This document shows positions 22,849 to 34,906 of a stretch of 64,000 bases of DNA, one piece after another. Position numbers and translations under genes: made by a program. The stretch comes from Ascidia mentula. Taxonomy: Eukaryota; Chordata; Ascidiacea; Phlebobranchia; Ascidiidae. The first letter of the stretch is position 1. Each line of letters begins with the position of its first letter. A model generated the notes under the pieces. It was not told the origin of the DNA and did not search any database. It saw nothing but the letters and a program-made list of their open reading frames with translations. The stretch lies in the NCBI GenBank assembly GCA_947561715.1, contig OX387199.1, forward strand, positions 11,909,001-11,973,000, read 5' to 3'.

Positions 22849-25369
22849 GGAAGACATTGGTACTCCAGTATTGCTTTTGCAGTTGCACAATGTATGTAAC
22901 TGTGCGATTTAAGCTCTTGTCCATTTTGCCGTATATGACTTTTCGATGAAAATAATTGTTTTGGTACAAGTTTTATTTTGGAGTGGAAAACACTGGTATT
23001 CCATAGTTTTGCTAATGCGGTTGCACAACGTATGTAACTGCGCCATTTCAGCACTTGTCCGTTTTGCAGTATACGAATTTTCAAAAACAATATTTTTTTT
23101 TGTACAAGTTTTATTATACAGTGGAAAACATTGCTACTCAGTATTGCTTTTGCGGTTGCACAACGTATGTAACTGTGCCATTTCAGCACTTTTCCATTTT
23201 GCAGTATATGACTTTTTGATAAAAAATATTTTTTTCCGGTTCAAGTTTTATTATTCAGTGGAAAACACTGGTTCTCCAGTATTGCTTTTGCGGTTGCACA
23301 ACGTATGTAACTGTGCGATTTCAGCACTTGTCGATTTTGCAGTATATGACTTTTCGATGAAAGAAATATTTTTTGCGGTTCAAGTTTTATTATACAGTGG
23401 AAAACACTGGTACTCCAGTATTGCTTTTGCGGTTGCACAACGTATGTAACTGTGCCATTTCAGCACTTTTCCATTTTGCAGTATATGACTTTTTGATAAA
23501 AAATATTTTTTTCCGATTCAAGTTTTATGATACAATGGAAAACACTGGTACTCCAGTATTTCTTTTGCGGTTGCACAACGTATGTAACTGTGCCATTTCA
23601 GCACTTTTCCATTTTGCAGTATATGACTTTTTGATAAAAAATATTTTTTTCCGATTCAAGTTTTATTATTCAATGGAAAACACTGGTACTCCAGTATTTC
23701 TTTTGCGGTTGTGCAACGTATGTAACTGTTCGATTTCAGCACTTGTCCATTTTGCCGTATAAGACTTTTCGATAAAAATATTTTTTTTCAGCACAGGTTT
23801 TTTTGTACAGTGGAAAACACTGGTTCTCCAGTATTGCTTTTGCGGTTGCACAACGTATGTTACTGTGCGATTTCAGCACTTGTCCATTTTGCAGTATATG
23901 ACTTTTCGATAAAAAGATTTTTTTTCAGCACATGTTTTTTTTGTACAGTGGAAAACACTGGTTCTCCAGTATTGCTTTTGCGGTTGCACAACGTATGTAA
24001 CTGCGCCATTTCAGCACTTGTCCATTTTGCAGTAGACGAATTTAAAAAAACAATATTTTTTTTCAGTACAAGTTTTGTTGTACAGTGGAAAACATTGCTA
24101 CTCAGTATTGCTTTGGCGGTTGCATAACGTATGTAACTGTTCGATTTCAGCACTTGTCTATTTTGCAGTATATGACTTTTCGATAAAAAATATTTTTTTC
24201 TCCCCAAAGTTTTTTTTTTGCAGAGGAAATCAGTGGTACTCCAGTATTGCTTTGGCGGTTGCATAACGTATGTAAATGTTCGATTTCAGCGCTTGTCCAT
24301 TTTGCAGTATATGACTTTTCGATAAAAAATATTTTTTTTCAATATTAGCTTTATTATGCATTGGAAAACGCTGGTACTCCAGTGTTGCTTTTGCCGTTGC
24401 ACAAAGTATGTAACTAAGCGATTTCAGCACTTGTCCATTTTGCAGTATATGACTTTTCGATAAAAAATATTTTTTTTCAGTACAAGTTTTATTGTACAGT
24501 GGAAAACACTGGTACTCCAGTATTGCTTTGGCGGTTGCATAAAGTATGTAACTGTTCGATTTCAGTACTTGTCCATTTTGCAGTATATGACTTTTCGATA
24601 AAAATATTTTTTTTCAGCACAGGTTTTTTTGTTCAGTGGAAAACACTGGTACTCCAGTATTGCATTTGCGGTTGCACAACCTATGTAACTGTGCGATTTC
24701 AGCACTTGTCCATTTTGCAGTATATGACTTTTCGATAAAAACATTTTTTTCAGCACAGGTTTTTTTGTGCAGTGGAGAACACTGGTACTCCAGTATTGCT
24801 TTGGCGGTTGCACAACCTATGTAACTGTGCGATTTCAGTACTTGTCCATTTTGCAGTATATGACTTTTCGATAAAAATATTTTTTTCTCCCCAAAGTTTT
24901 TTTTTTCCAGTGGACCTCCAGTATTGCTTTGGCTGTTGCATAACGTATATAACTGTTCGATTTCAGCACTTGTCCATTTTGCAGTATATGACTTTTCGAT
25001 AAAAAATATTTTTTTTCAGAACAAGCTTTATTATACAGTGGAAAACGCTGGTACTCCAGTATTGCTTTTGCGGTTGCACAACGTATATAACTGTGCGATT
25101 TCAGCACTTGTCCATTTTGCAGTATGTGACTTTTCTATAAAAATATTTTTTTTCAGTACAAGGTTTATTATACATTGGAAAACGCTGGTACTCCGGTATT
25201 GCTTTTGCGGTTGCACAACGTATGTAACTATGCGATTTCAGCGCTTGTCCATTTTGCGGTATATGACTAATCGACAATAAATATTTTTTTGCAGTACAAG
25301 CTTTATTATGCCGTGGAAAACGCTGGTACTCCGGTATTGCTTTTTCGGTTGCCCAACGTATGTAACTAT

Positions 25370-25976
25370 GTTTCGTGGGTGTACGAATCTTGTGTCGTTT
25401 GTTTTGCAGGAAAATTAAGTTAATTATTCTTAACAAGTTAAGTAACGTGTTCTTTATTGCTGTGCACATCAAGTCTCGCAGTAATTAGTGACCCAGTTGT
25501 TTTGGTAAGTGTTGTTTTGTTTGCATGTGTGTCTTTGTCAACATTATGTCAATAACCATTGTCTTGAATTGTTAAACCTTTTGTTGTTACAATATGTCTG
25601 GTTTAAAGTGTACTTTGTTTGTTACTTGCAGTTTGACTTGAATGCTCGTCAACAAATAACTGTTTTAAAGTCCTGGTCAAAACGTTTCGGTAAGAATGTT
25701 ATATCGTTGAAACCGGCATTTTTCTATTGTGCTTATGGCCTAATATTTCCTTTAGAAAACCGTCCGCCAGTTTATCAATCTAATCCCGTGAAGTACTACA
25801 TCCCGCTAATTGAAGCCAACAAGGGCTTTGTTAATACAATAAACTGTTGGAATTTTGTTGGAGTGTTAGTGGGAAGAATGCCTGTAGTTGGGACCTGGCA
25901 GGCGCGTTTTTGAATCTACGTAGAAGCACCAGAGTGGACGTCTGTGCCCACCAGGAGCACTGAAGTAGGCGTTACA
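25370..25976 (+). repeat. Left LTR copy of BEL element 2
   Basis: 607 bp matching 31334-31939 and ending in gtaggcgttaca like the right copy. It is shorter than the right LTR at its outer side, where it meets satellite sequence ending gtaactat. About nine differences separate the two copies. Confidence 0.9.
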
Positions 25977-26022
25977 TTCGAAGTTTTCGAAACGTTTGCA
26001 AAACAAACGTTTTTGATTTAAA

Positions 26023-29000
26023 GTGAAGCTATGCCTGGAAGCACAAGGAGGTCAATCCTTTTCATCACCAGTATCTAGGCACCAAGTAGTGCTGAAAAAA
26101 CATGCAGCACCATCAATGATCCAACTGAAGCATGACAAAGAATTACTGAATGACTGGTATAAGACTGCTGAAAATGCAATCATGTACAAAGATATTTCAT
26201 TGGTTAATTCTGTTTCAAAACGTATTGAAGAAGTTTCAACTCGCTTGATAAACACATACTCTTAAGCTTTTAGAGTGGGTACCATCAGGTGAAAGGCATG
26301 ATGACTTTCAACTACAGTTACAGGAAGTCATTCAATGTAAGAAGGAAATGGAAGCAAGAATTGGTCAGTTTCAAACGAATTTCAAAATTCAGGTTGGAGA
26401 GAACATTGATGTTAGTTCTTCGTCATTCTTTACATCTCCAGTTGCTGTTCGTACTTTTCCGGCTGTGCAACAGGCCCGAAGTGCGAGGACGAGCTCTTCC
26501 AAGTCTACCCATTTTTCAAGAAGCTCTACAAAGACACAGGGAAGTACATCATCCAGTGTAAAGCGGTTGGAAGCAAAGGTTCGTCTTGAAAAGGCTCAAG
26601 TGAGATCACGGCATGTTGAGAAAACACAACAAATTGAACATGAAAAACAAAAACTTGAAGCTCAAAGGCAAACACTAGCAGCACAGTGTGAAATTGAAGA
26701 AGCTGAAGCAGAAGTTAAAATTTGGGAGGCAGCTTCTTATGTGTCTCCAGATGATGGGAAAATGAGATCAAATGAAACCGATATTCCAAAACCTTTTCAT
26801 AATGGTCTTGCTGAAGAAAATGAAGTTCTATTGTTGAAGCCCTGCAAGCCCAAGTACACCTCTCCGCTGGACAAAGCTGACACAGCAAACCCATCTAAAG
26901 CAGAAACTGTACAACCTGAAAGTGCTGTTGTGCGTGGAATAATGGCTGCAGTTGGTGATGCAATGTCTACACCAAAAACAGATTCCCTGAAATTTCATGG
27001 AGAACCAATGGATTATTGGCCATTTATCAGAAGTTTCGAAGCCACTATTGAAAAGAAGGCACCTTCTGATCGAGTAAAGATGAACTATCTAATGAATTAT
27101 TGCAAAGGAAAAGCTTACTCATTAATTGAGCATTGTACAGTTATGCCACCTGAATTGGGATATGTTCAAGCTCAAAGCATTCTATATGACAATTTCGGAA
27201 AACCATACATAGTGTCAAGAGCCTTTGTTCGCCAACTTACAAGTGGTCCAAATCTCAAACCAGATGATTCTGATGGTTTGCAGCAGTTTGCTACTTCACT
27301 GCGCAAATGTCTTTTGATTTTGAAAGGCTTGGGAAATTTTAGTGATCTGAACACCACTGACAGGTTGGTTGAGTTGGTATTGAAGTTACCATACAACTCA
27401 CAGAATTTGTGGAAACGTCGTGCGGCTACTATCCTCCGAGAAAAGGGCGAAGAAGCAAATTTCCAACATTTAGTGGAGTTTGTTGAAGAAGAAGCAGAGG
27501 TTGCCAACACTGTTTTTGCAAAACTGCTGGTACCTCGCAAAAGAGAAGAAAGGAAGCCCCAGGACAAGCCACCCAAGAAGAGTTCTGTTCACACAGTTGT
27601 AAACAAGGCGAATAGAGCGCCCACACAGACCAGGTTTACAAAATCAGTTTCGAAGTGCTTGTTCTGCAGCCAAAGTCACTCCTTTGTTGACTGCCCTAGT
27701 TTGAAGAAAAAATCTGTTTCAGAAAGAGCCAACTGGTTTCGTGAGAAGTATTTATGTTTCAATTGCCTAAATCCTGGTCACATTGCAAAGCAGTGCAAAG
27801 AAGCTGTTACTTGTTCTGTAGAAGGTTGTGGAAGAAAGCACCATGCATTATTGCATTTGCCCACAAGAAGTGCATCAGCTATAAGAAATCCTGATGCAAG
27901 AAATGAAAGTTCATCTGTAAGTGATGTGCCTTGTACAGGGAAGGTTTGTTGCAACACATCAAAGAATGGAAGGAGTGCATATATGAGTGTCCTACCTGTA
28001 AAGTTTGTTGCCAATGGCAGAGAATTCGAGTCCTATGCCTTTCTTGACATTGGGTCCGATGCTACGTTTTGTCATACAAAGCTAATCGAAAAACTTGGTT
28101 AAAAGGGAAAGTTTAAACGCATTCAAATGGATACACTTGGGCGGAGGCCAAAGATGCTAGAAGGAATTGGTGTTGATTTACAAGTGTTATCCATGGATGG
28201 CAATGAAGTCATCAACATTGAAGAAGCCATGTCCGTGGATCATATTCCAGTAAGTCCATACTCCTACCCAACTGACGAGGATCTACAGAGCTTCCCTCAT
28301 CTAAAAGGTCTTGAGATGCCAAAGGTTGACAGTGAGGAAATTATGCTGTTAATTGGTACCGATACACCGTATGCTCATCGCACCCTGGAGATTCGAACTG
28401 GAGGGAAAAAGGAGCCATTTGCTGCGAGAACTCCACTGGGGTGGTCGTTGATTGGTCCATCACCAGATAAAGGGTATGTGCAAGCCAATCGAATCAGAAC
28501 ATTGGAACTGGATCAAAGAATACAAAGGTCATGGTACCAAGATTTTTGTGAAGAACCTGGAGATTTGCAATTCCCCACATCTAAGGAAGACAGAAAGGTT
28601 TTAAAGTTTATGAAGGAAGAAGTTAAACATGTGGATGGACATTTTGTCCTACCTTTACCCAAGAGGAATAGCGTAAAATTACCTGGAGACAATTTAGTTT
28701 CAGCGCAAAAAAGATTGCTGTATTTGCAAAGGCGCTTACAAAAGGATGACTTACTTTGCAAAGGATATGTGGAAAGAATTCAAGAGTACATAGACAAAGG
28801 ATATGCTGAACAGGTGCCAACTGAAGAACTACAAACAAGTGACCCCACGTGGTACCTTCCTCACCATCCAGTTTATCACCCACATAAACCAGACAAAGTC
28901 CGAGTCGTCTTTGATTGCGCTGCAACACAAAAAGGTGTGTCCTTAAACGATAGTCTCATGCAGGGTCCTGACCTTGTTAACAGTCTGGTCAGTGTGCTAA

Positions 29001-30972
29001 CCCGCTTCCGAAAGAATCAAATTGCAATTGTTGGTGATGTGGAAGCTATGTTCCACCAAGTTAGAGTAAAGAAGAGTGATTCCAATTTACTGAGGTTTTT
29101 ATGGTGGCCTGAAGGTGATCTCACAAAGAAGCCAACAGTTCACCGAATGTTAGTCCACATATTTGGAGCCACCTCATCCCCATGTATGGCTACATTCTGT
29201 TTGAAGCACACCACTGAGGAATTTGGACATGAGTTTGACAAACATGTGTCTGAAATAGTGAAGCACAATTTTTATGTAGATGATTGTTTAGCATCTGCAC
29301 CAACTGAAGAGGAAGCAATTAAGACTGTTTTCCAACTTTGTAAATTGCTACAAAGGGGAGGTTTTCGTCTCACAAAGTGGATTTCAAACAGCCAAGCAGT
29401 TTTGGACCGGATCCCTGAAACTGAAATAGCAAAGTCAATGGCAACTTGCTGTTCTACAATCAATCCTGTTGACACTTTAATAAACAGGTTTTCGTCATTG
29501 TTTAAGTTGAAGAAGGCAGTAGCCTGGATATTGCGGTACAAACTCTACCTGCATTCGAAGAAAACTGTTCAGAAGGGAAAACTGACTGTTTTTGCAGGCA
29601 GAGCTGGAATTGGTGAAGTATGTCCAAAGGTCAGCGTTTCCAATTGCATTTGAAGCTCTGTCGAATTTAGGCACAGATCAAAAGGGTCGTCGCTGGTTGA
29701 AGAAGTCTAACCAAACGAAGTGCTTAAACAAGTTAAACCCGCAACTGATAAGGAAGATTGGACAACGCACCCATTCCTTTTGAATCCAGACATCCCATCA
29801 TCTTACCAAGTAATCACCATTTGACAAAGCTAATTATTACGCATTACCACGAGCAAGGCGGTCATTCAGGGACTGCACATACATGGACGGCGATCCGCCA
29901 GAAGTACTGGATTGTGAAGGGTGGTGCAGCTGTCCGTCGTGCTCTCGTTCACTGTATACCTTGCCGCAAACGCAACGTGCCCCGCAGTCAGCAACTGATG
30001 GCAGATCTACCACCAGCACGCTTGAAGCCGAACGAGCCACCATTCTCGTACACCGGAATCGATTTTTTCGGTCCCTTTTTAGTGAAGCGCGGCCGCAGCG
30101 AAGTAAAGAGATATGGCTGCATTTTTACCTGCATGACGATGCGTGCCGTGCATATCGAAGTTGCCGAAGATTTGTCAACCGACTCGTTCATAAACGCCTT
30201 GAGAAGATTTATTGCCCGAAGAGGACAGCCAGTTGAAATTTATAGCGATAATGGAACGAATTTTGTGGGAGCAGAGCGTGTTTTACGCGAAGCCCTGGAG
30301 GAGCTGAACAAGGAGAAGCTGGAAGCTCATCTTCAACAGAAAGGAATAAAATGGGCGTTTAATCCCCCAGCAGCAAGTCACATGGGCGGCATATGGGAGA
30401 GATTAATCCGTTCCATACGAAAAATCCTGAACTCGATGCTACACAAGTCCCCGATTATTAGTGAAGATACCCTACGTACGTTGATGGTGGAAGTTGAAAA
30501 TATACTCAACTCCAGACCGTTGACGCCCGTCACGTTTAGTCCAAGCAACGACGTTCCTTTGACACCTAATCACATTCTGTTACAGAAGCCAAGCCCTATT
30601 ATGGCACCTGGGCAATGTGACGAAAAGGACAACTACACCCGCCGTCGCTGGCGCCAAGTGCCGTTCTTAGCTGACGAATTTTGGAGACGATGGACCAATG
30701 AGTACTTGCCAACCATCGCTTTGCGGCAAAAGTGGCCAGACAGAAGAAAAAATATCGAAGTCGGCGATATTGTTCTCGTTGTTAACGAATCTATGCCCCG
30801 TCGAGGCTGGGACCTTGGTCGAGTTATAAATACCTATCCGGACAAACATGGAGTTGTCAGACAAGTCGACGTCAAAACGAAATCAAACATAATCAAAAGG
30901 CCAATTGCAAAGTTGTGCCTTGTTTTCGAGGCTAGCGGTTCCCAAGTGCATTCGACAGGCTCCGACAACTAG
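26023..30972 (+). pseudogene. Broken BEL/Pao gag-pol coding region (element 2)
   Basis: Remains of a gag-pol polyprotein related to that of element 1. Recognisable parts in order: an N-terminal gag-like region (about 26.0-26.9 kb) with a coiled-coil-like segment, a DUF1759 domain (about 26.9-27.5 kb), Cys/His knuckles (about 27.65-27.85 kb, including CFNC), a protease region (about 28.0 kb), a reverse transcriptase with YVDD (about 29.27 kb), an integrase zinc finger (about 29.85-29.95 kb) and an integrase core with GIDFFGP, SDNGTNF and GGIWER (about 30.05-30.4 kb), then a DUF5641-like end. It is broken and not expected to make a full product. The integrase part is visibly richer in G+C than the gag and reverse-transcriptase parts. 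Confidence 0.9.
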
Positions 30973-31193
30973 TCGTCCACTACTGGTGTTGAGCGTGGTG
31001 CTCTAAATTGAAGGAAGACATGAAGAAATGAACGCTATGCTGTTGAGCTAACACCCACGCATGTTTATTCATACAGACTTTGCTGCAACTAGCCAATTGA
31101 AATTGGCAAATTTTTCGTCTCCGTAACTTGTGTGATTTACGATGTTATTTTTTGTTTGTGAATTGGAAACGTACTCTTCTGAGCCGTACATTT
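30973..31193 (+). other. 3' untranslated part of BEL element 2
   Basis: About 220 bp between the integrase end and the purine tract. No further domain is recognisable and no envelope frame is seen. Confidence 0.65.
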
Positions 31194-31204
31194 GTGGGGG
31201 AGGA
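31194..31204 (+). other. Polypurine tract of BEL element 2
   Basis: gtgggggagga lies directly against the TGTTAC start of the right LTR, the standard place for the plus-strand primer of an LTR element. It fixes the LTR boundary. Confidence 0.85.
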
Positions 31205-31939
31205 TGTTACATCGTAAATTACTGTTTTTTGTCTACTGTTTCCCCAAATGGTAAATTTCTGTATAAACAGCGCCTTCATGTGGAAAATTTCGCGCCTCGT
31301 GTTCGGCAAGTTTGCTGACAACGGCTGTAGTTAGTTTCGTGGGTCTACGAATCTTGTGTCGTTTGTTTTGCAGGAAAATTAAGTTAATTATTCTTAACAA
31401 GTTAAGTAACCTGTTCTTTATTGCTGTGCACATCAAGTCTCACAGTAATTAGTGACCCAGTTGTTTTGGTAAGTGTTGTTTTATTTGCATGTGTGTCTTT
31501 GTCAACATTATGTCAATAACCATTGTCTTGAATTGTTAAACCTTTTGTTGTGACAATATGTCTGGTTTAAAGTGTACTTTTTTTGTTACTTGCAGTTTGA
31601 CTTGAATGCTCGTCAACAAATAACTGTTTTAAAGTCCTGGTCAAAACGTTTCGGTAAGAATGTTATATCGTTGAAACCGGCATTTTTCTATTGTGCTTAT
31701 GGCCTAATATTTCCTTTAGAAAACCGTCGCCAGTTTATCAATCTAATCCCGTGAAGTACTACATCCCGCTAATTGAAGCCAACAAGGGCTTTGTTAATAC
31801 AATAAACTGTTGGAATTTTGTTGGAGTGTTAGTGGGAAGAATGCATGTAGTTGGGACCTGGCAGGCGCGTATTTGAATCTACGTAGAAGCACCAGAGTGG
31901 ACGTCTGTGCCCACCAGGAGCACTGAAGTAGGCGTTACA
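31205..31939 (+). repeat. Right LTR of BEL element 2
   Basis: 735 bp from tgttacatcg to aggcgttaca, the complete LTR of this family. Its inner 606 bp match the left copy. The satellite resumes at 31940 in the linker (acaaggtttattatac). The ends are close to inverted repeats (TGTTAC/GTTACA), and the family is distinct from element 1, whose LTRs do not align with it. Confidence 0.92.
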
Positions 31940-34431
31940 ACAAGGTTTATTATACATTGGAAAACGCTGGTACTCCGGTATTGCTTTTTCGGTTGCACAA
32001 CGTATGTAACTGTGTGATTTCGGCGCTTGTCCATTTTGCAGTATATGACTTTTGGATAAAAAATATTTTTTTTCAATACAAGCTTTATTATACAGTGGAA
32101 AACGCTGGTACTCCAGTGTTGCTTTTGCCGTTGCACAAAGTATGTAACTAAGCGATTTCAGCACTTGTCCATTTTGCAGTATATGACTTTTCGATAAAAA
32201 ATATTTTTTTTCAGTACAAGCTTTATTATGCAGTGGAAAACGCTGATACTCCAGTACTGAGTTTGCGGTTGCACAACGTATGTAACCATGCGATTTCAGC
32301 ACTTGTCCATTTTGCAGTATATGACTTTTCGATAAAAAATATTTTTTTTCAGTACAAGCTTTATTATGCAGTGGAAAACGCTGATACTCCAGTACTGAGT
32401 TTGCGGTTGCACAACGTATGTAACCATGCGATTTCAGCACTTGTCCATTTTGCAGTATATGACTTTTCGATAAAAAATATTTTTTTTCAGTACAAGCTTT
32501 ATTATACAGTGGAAAACGCTGATACTCCAGTTTTGCGTTTGCGGTTGCACAACGTATGTAACTATGCGCTTTCAGCACTTGTCCATTTTGCAGTATATGA
32601 CTTTTCGATAAAAAATATTTTTTTTCAGTACAAGCTTTATTATGCAGTGGAAAACGCTGATACTCCAGTACTGAGTTTGCGGTTGCACAACGTATGTAAC
32701 TATGCGATTTCAGCACTTGTCCATTTTGCAGTATATGACTTTTCGATAAAAAATATTTTTTTTCAGTACGAGCTTTATTATACAGTGGAAAACGCTGATA
32801 CTCCAGTACTGAGTTTGCGGTTGCACAACGTATGTAACCATGCGATTTCAGCACTTGTCCATTTTGCAGTATACGACTTTTCGGTAAAAAATATTTTTTT
32901 TTAGAACAAACTTTATTATACAGTGGAAAACGCTGGTACTCCAGTATTGCTTTTGCGGTTGCACAACGTATGTAACTATGCGATTTCAGCACTTGTCCAT
33001 TTTGCAGTATATGACTTTTCGATAAAAAATAGTTTTTTTTCTGTACAAGCTTTATTATACAGTGGAAAACGCTGATACTCCAGTACTGAGTTTGCGGTTG
33101 CACAACGTATGTAACTATGCGCTTTCAGCACTTGTCCATTTTGCAGTATATGACTTTTCGATAAAAAATATTTTTTTTCAGTACAAGCTTTATTATACAG
33201 TGGAAAACGCTGATACTCCAGTACTGAGTTTGCGGTTGCACAACGTATGTAACCATGCGATTTCAGCACTTGTCCATTTTGCAGTATACGACTTTTCGGT
33301 AAAAAATATTTTTTTTCAGTACAAGCTTTATTATACAGTGGAAAACGCTGATACTCCAGTTTTGCGTTTGCGGTTGCACAACGTATGTAACTATGCGCTT
33401 TCAGCACTTGTCCATTTTGCAGTATATGACTTTTCGATAAAAAATAATTTTTTTCAGTACAAGCTTTATTATACCGTGGAAAACGCTGATACTCCAGTAC
33501 TGAGTTTGCGGTTGCACAACGTATGTAACCATGCGATTTCAGCACTTGTCCATTTTGCAGTATATGACTTTTCGGTAAAAAATATTTTTTTTTGGAACAA
33601 ACTTTATTATACAGTGGAAAACGCTGATACTCCAGTATTGCTTTTGCGGTTGCACAACGTATGTAACTATGCGATTTCAGCACTTGTCCATTTTGCAGTA
33701 TATGACTTTTCGATAAAAAATAGTTTTTTTTCTGCACAAGCTTTATTATACAGTGGAAAACGCTGATACTCCAGTACTGAGTTTGCGGTTGCACAACGTA
33801 TGTAACTATGCGCTTTCAGCACTTGGCCATTTTGCAGTATATGACTTTTCGATAAAAAATATTTTTTTTCAGTACAAGCTTTATTATACAGTGGAAAACG
33901 CTGATACTCCAGTACTGAGTTTGCGGTTGCACAACGTATGTAACTATGCGCTTTCAGCACTTGTCCATTTTGCAGAATATGACTTTTCGATAAAAAATAT
34001 TTTTTTTCAGTACAAGCTTTATTATACAGTGGAAAACGCTGATACTCCAGTACTGAGTTTGCGGTTGCACAACGTATGTAACCATGCGATTTCAGCACTT
34101 GTCCATTTTGCAGTATATGACGTTTCGATAAAAAATATTTTTTTTCAGTACAAGCTTTATTATACAGTGGAAAACGCTGATACTCCAGTACTGAGTTTGC
34201 GGTTGCACAACGTATGTAACTATGCGCTTTCAGCACTTGTCCATTTTGCAGTATATGACTTTTCGATAAAAAATATTTTTTTTCAGTACAAGCTTTATTA
34301 TATAGTGGAAAACGCTGATACTCCAGTACTGAGTTTGCGGTTGCACAACGTATGTAACCATGCGATTTCAGCACTTGTCCATTTTGCAGTATACGACTAT
34401 TCGGTAAAAAAATTTTTTTTTTTTAGTACAA
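31940..34431 (+). repeat. Satellite array, subfamily B (left block)
   Basis: About 18 monomers of 138 bp. The core reads gtggaaaacgctgatactcc, usually followed by agtactgagtttgcggttgc, and the linker has cagtacaagctttattatac. The first two monomers, next to the BEL LTR, still carry ctccggtattg or ctccagtgttg variants like the last A-side monomers before the BEL element. The block ends at agtacaa (34425-34431), where the LINE has inserted. Long open frames on both strands are satellite, not genes. Confidence 0.96.
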
Positions 34432-34450
34432 TTCAATTCAATTCAATTCA

Positions 34451-34906
34451 GTTTATTTACATCATAATCCGCGAAAATAAAATGCGGAACAGTAAAACAC
34501 AATGAATGATCCAGTTGGGATTAGATGAAGGGACGGTAGAAACCTCAATTGGTTATTTGAAACCGCCCCTGGGTTGTTTCGAGGTTGCAAAAAATTTACG
34601 CGGTTGTACGCAATGACATTGATGGGGCAAGGAACATTTAATTAACAATCATTCTGCATTACAATAAACAAGGAAGTACAAAAATAACACGAAACAAAGA
34701 AAAGACAATCAGTAAGTATTGCGCATGTTACAAAACTAAAAGATACAATATAAATAAGAATGAATCGTTGTGAATTTTAACCTTTGCATATGTCAAGGGC
34801 AATTACCAATTAGGCCGGCGGTGAAGTGACGTTGTGATTTTTTGCTAAATTGCGCCCTATCGCATCAAAACATTCCTGCGGGTGTTTACATCGCACGTGG
34901 TCATCT
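34451..34906 (-). other. LINE 3' untranslated region
   Basis: About 455 bp between the ORF2 stop and the pentamer tail. It holds the sequences that the reverse transcriptase of this clade is expected to recognise for priming. No open frame or known domain is seen. Confidence 0.7.

Larger units (their letters stand above)
10888..25369 (+). repeat. Satellite array, subfamily A (main block)
   Basis: About 105 tandem monomers in the same orientation as the rest of the window. The core stays close to gtggaaaacactggtactcc with gcggttgcacaacgtatgta, while the linker switches among a few types. Monomers with the gatgaaagaaatattttttc linker are common at 11.7-18.4 kb and are 139-140 bp long, so reading frames shift from one to the next. 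Larger units of about 2.8-3.0 kb and 1637 bp are repeated inside the block. The last three monomers (from about 25.0 kb) change towards subfamily B, with aaaacgctgg and ctccggtattg. No gene is seen. Confidence 0.97.
25370..31939 (+). mobile_element. BEL/Pao LTR retrotransposon, broken (element 2)
   Basis: A plus-strand BEL/Pao fossil of about 6.57 kb. Parts: left LTR copy 25370-25976, a gag-like region, protease, reverse transcriptase, integrase, a purine tract at 31194-31204 and right LTR 31205-31939. Its coding region is broken, with roughly four or more breaks. The LTR copies differ at about nine sites over about 607 comparable bases (about 1.5 percent), so it is clearly older than element 1 but not ancient. 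No target duplication can be matched across its ends, and the satellite does not resume in register. It separates subfamily A (left) from subfamily B (right). Confidence 0.93.

Noticed and set aside
25509-25913. 134-codon open frame in the left LTR of BEL element 2 as a gene
   Set aside because: It falls wholly inside the LTR, is not kept over its length in the right LTR and has no recognisable domain.
31940-31990. Satellite derived from a BEL LTR or from the LINE
   Set aside because: No similarity between the monomer and either LTR or the LINE 3' end was visible; the contact is only by insertion.
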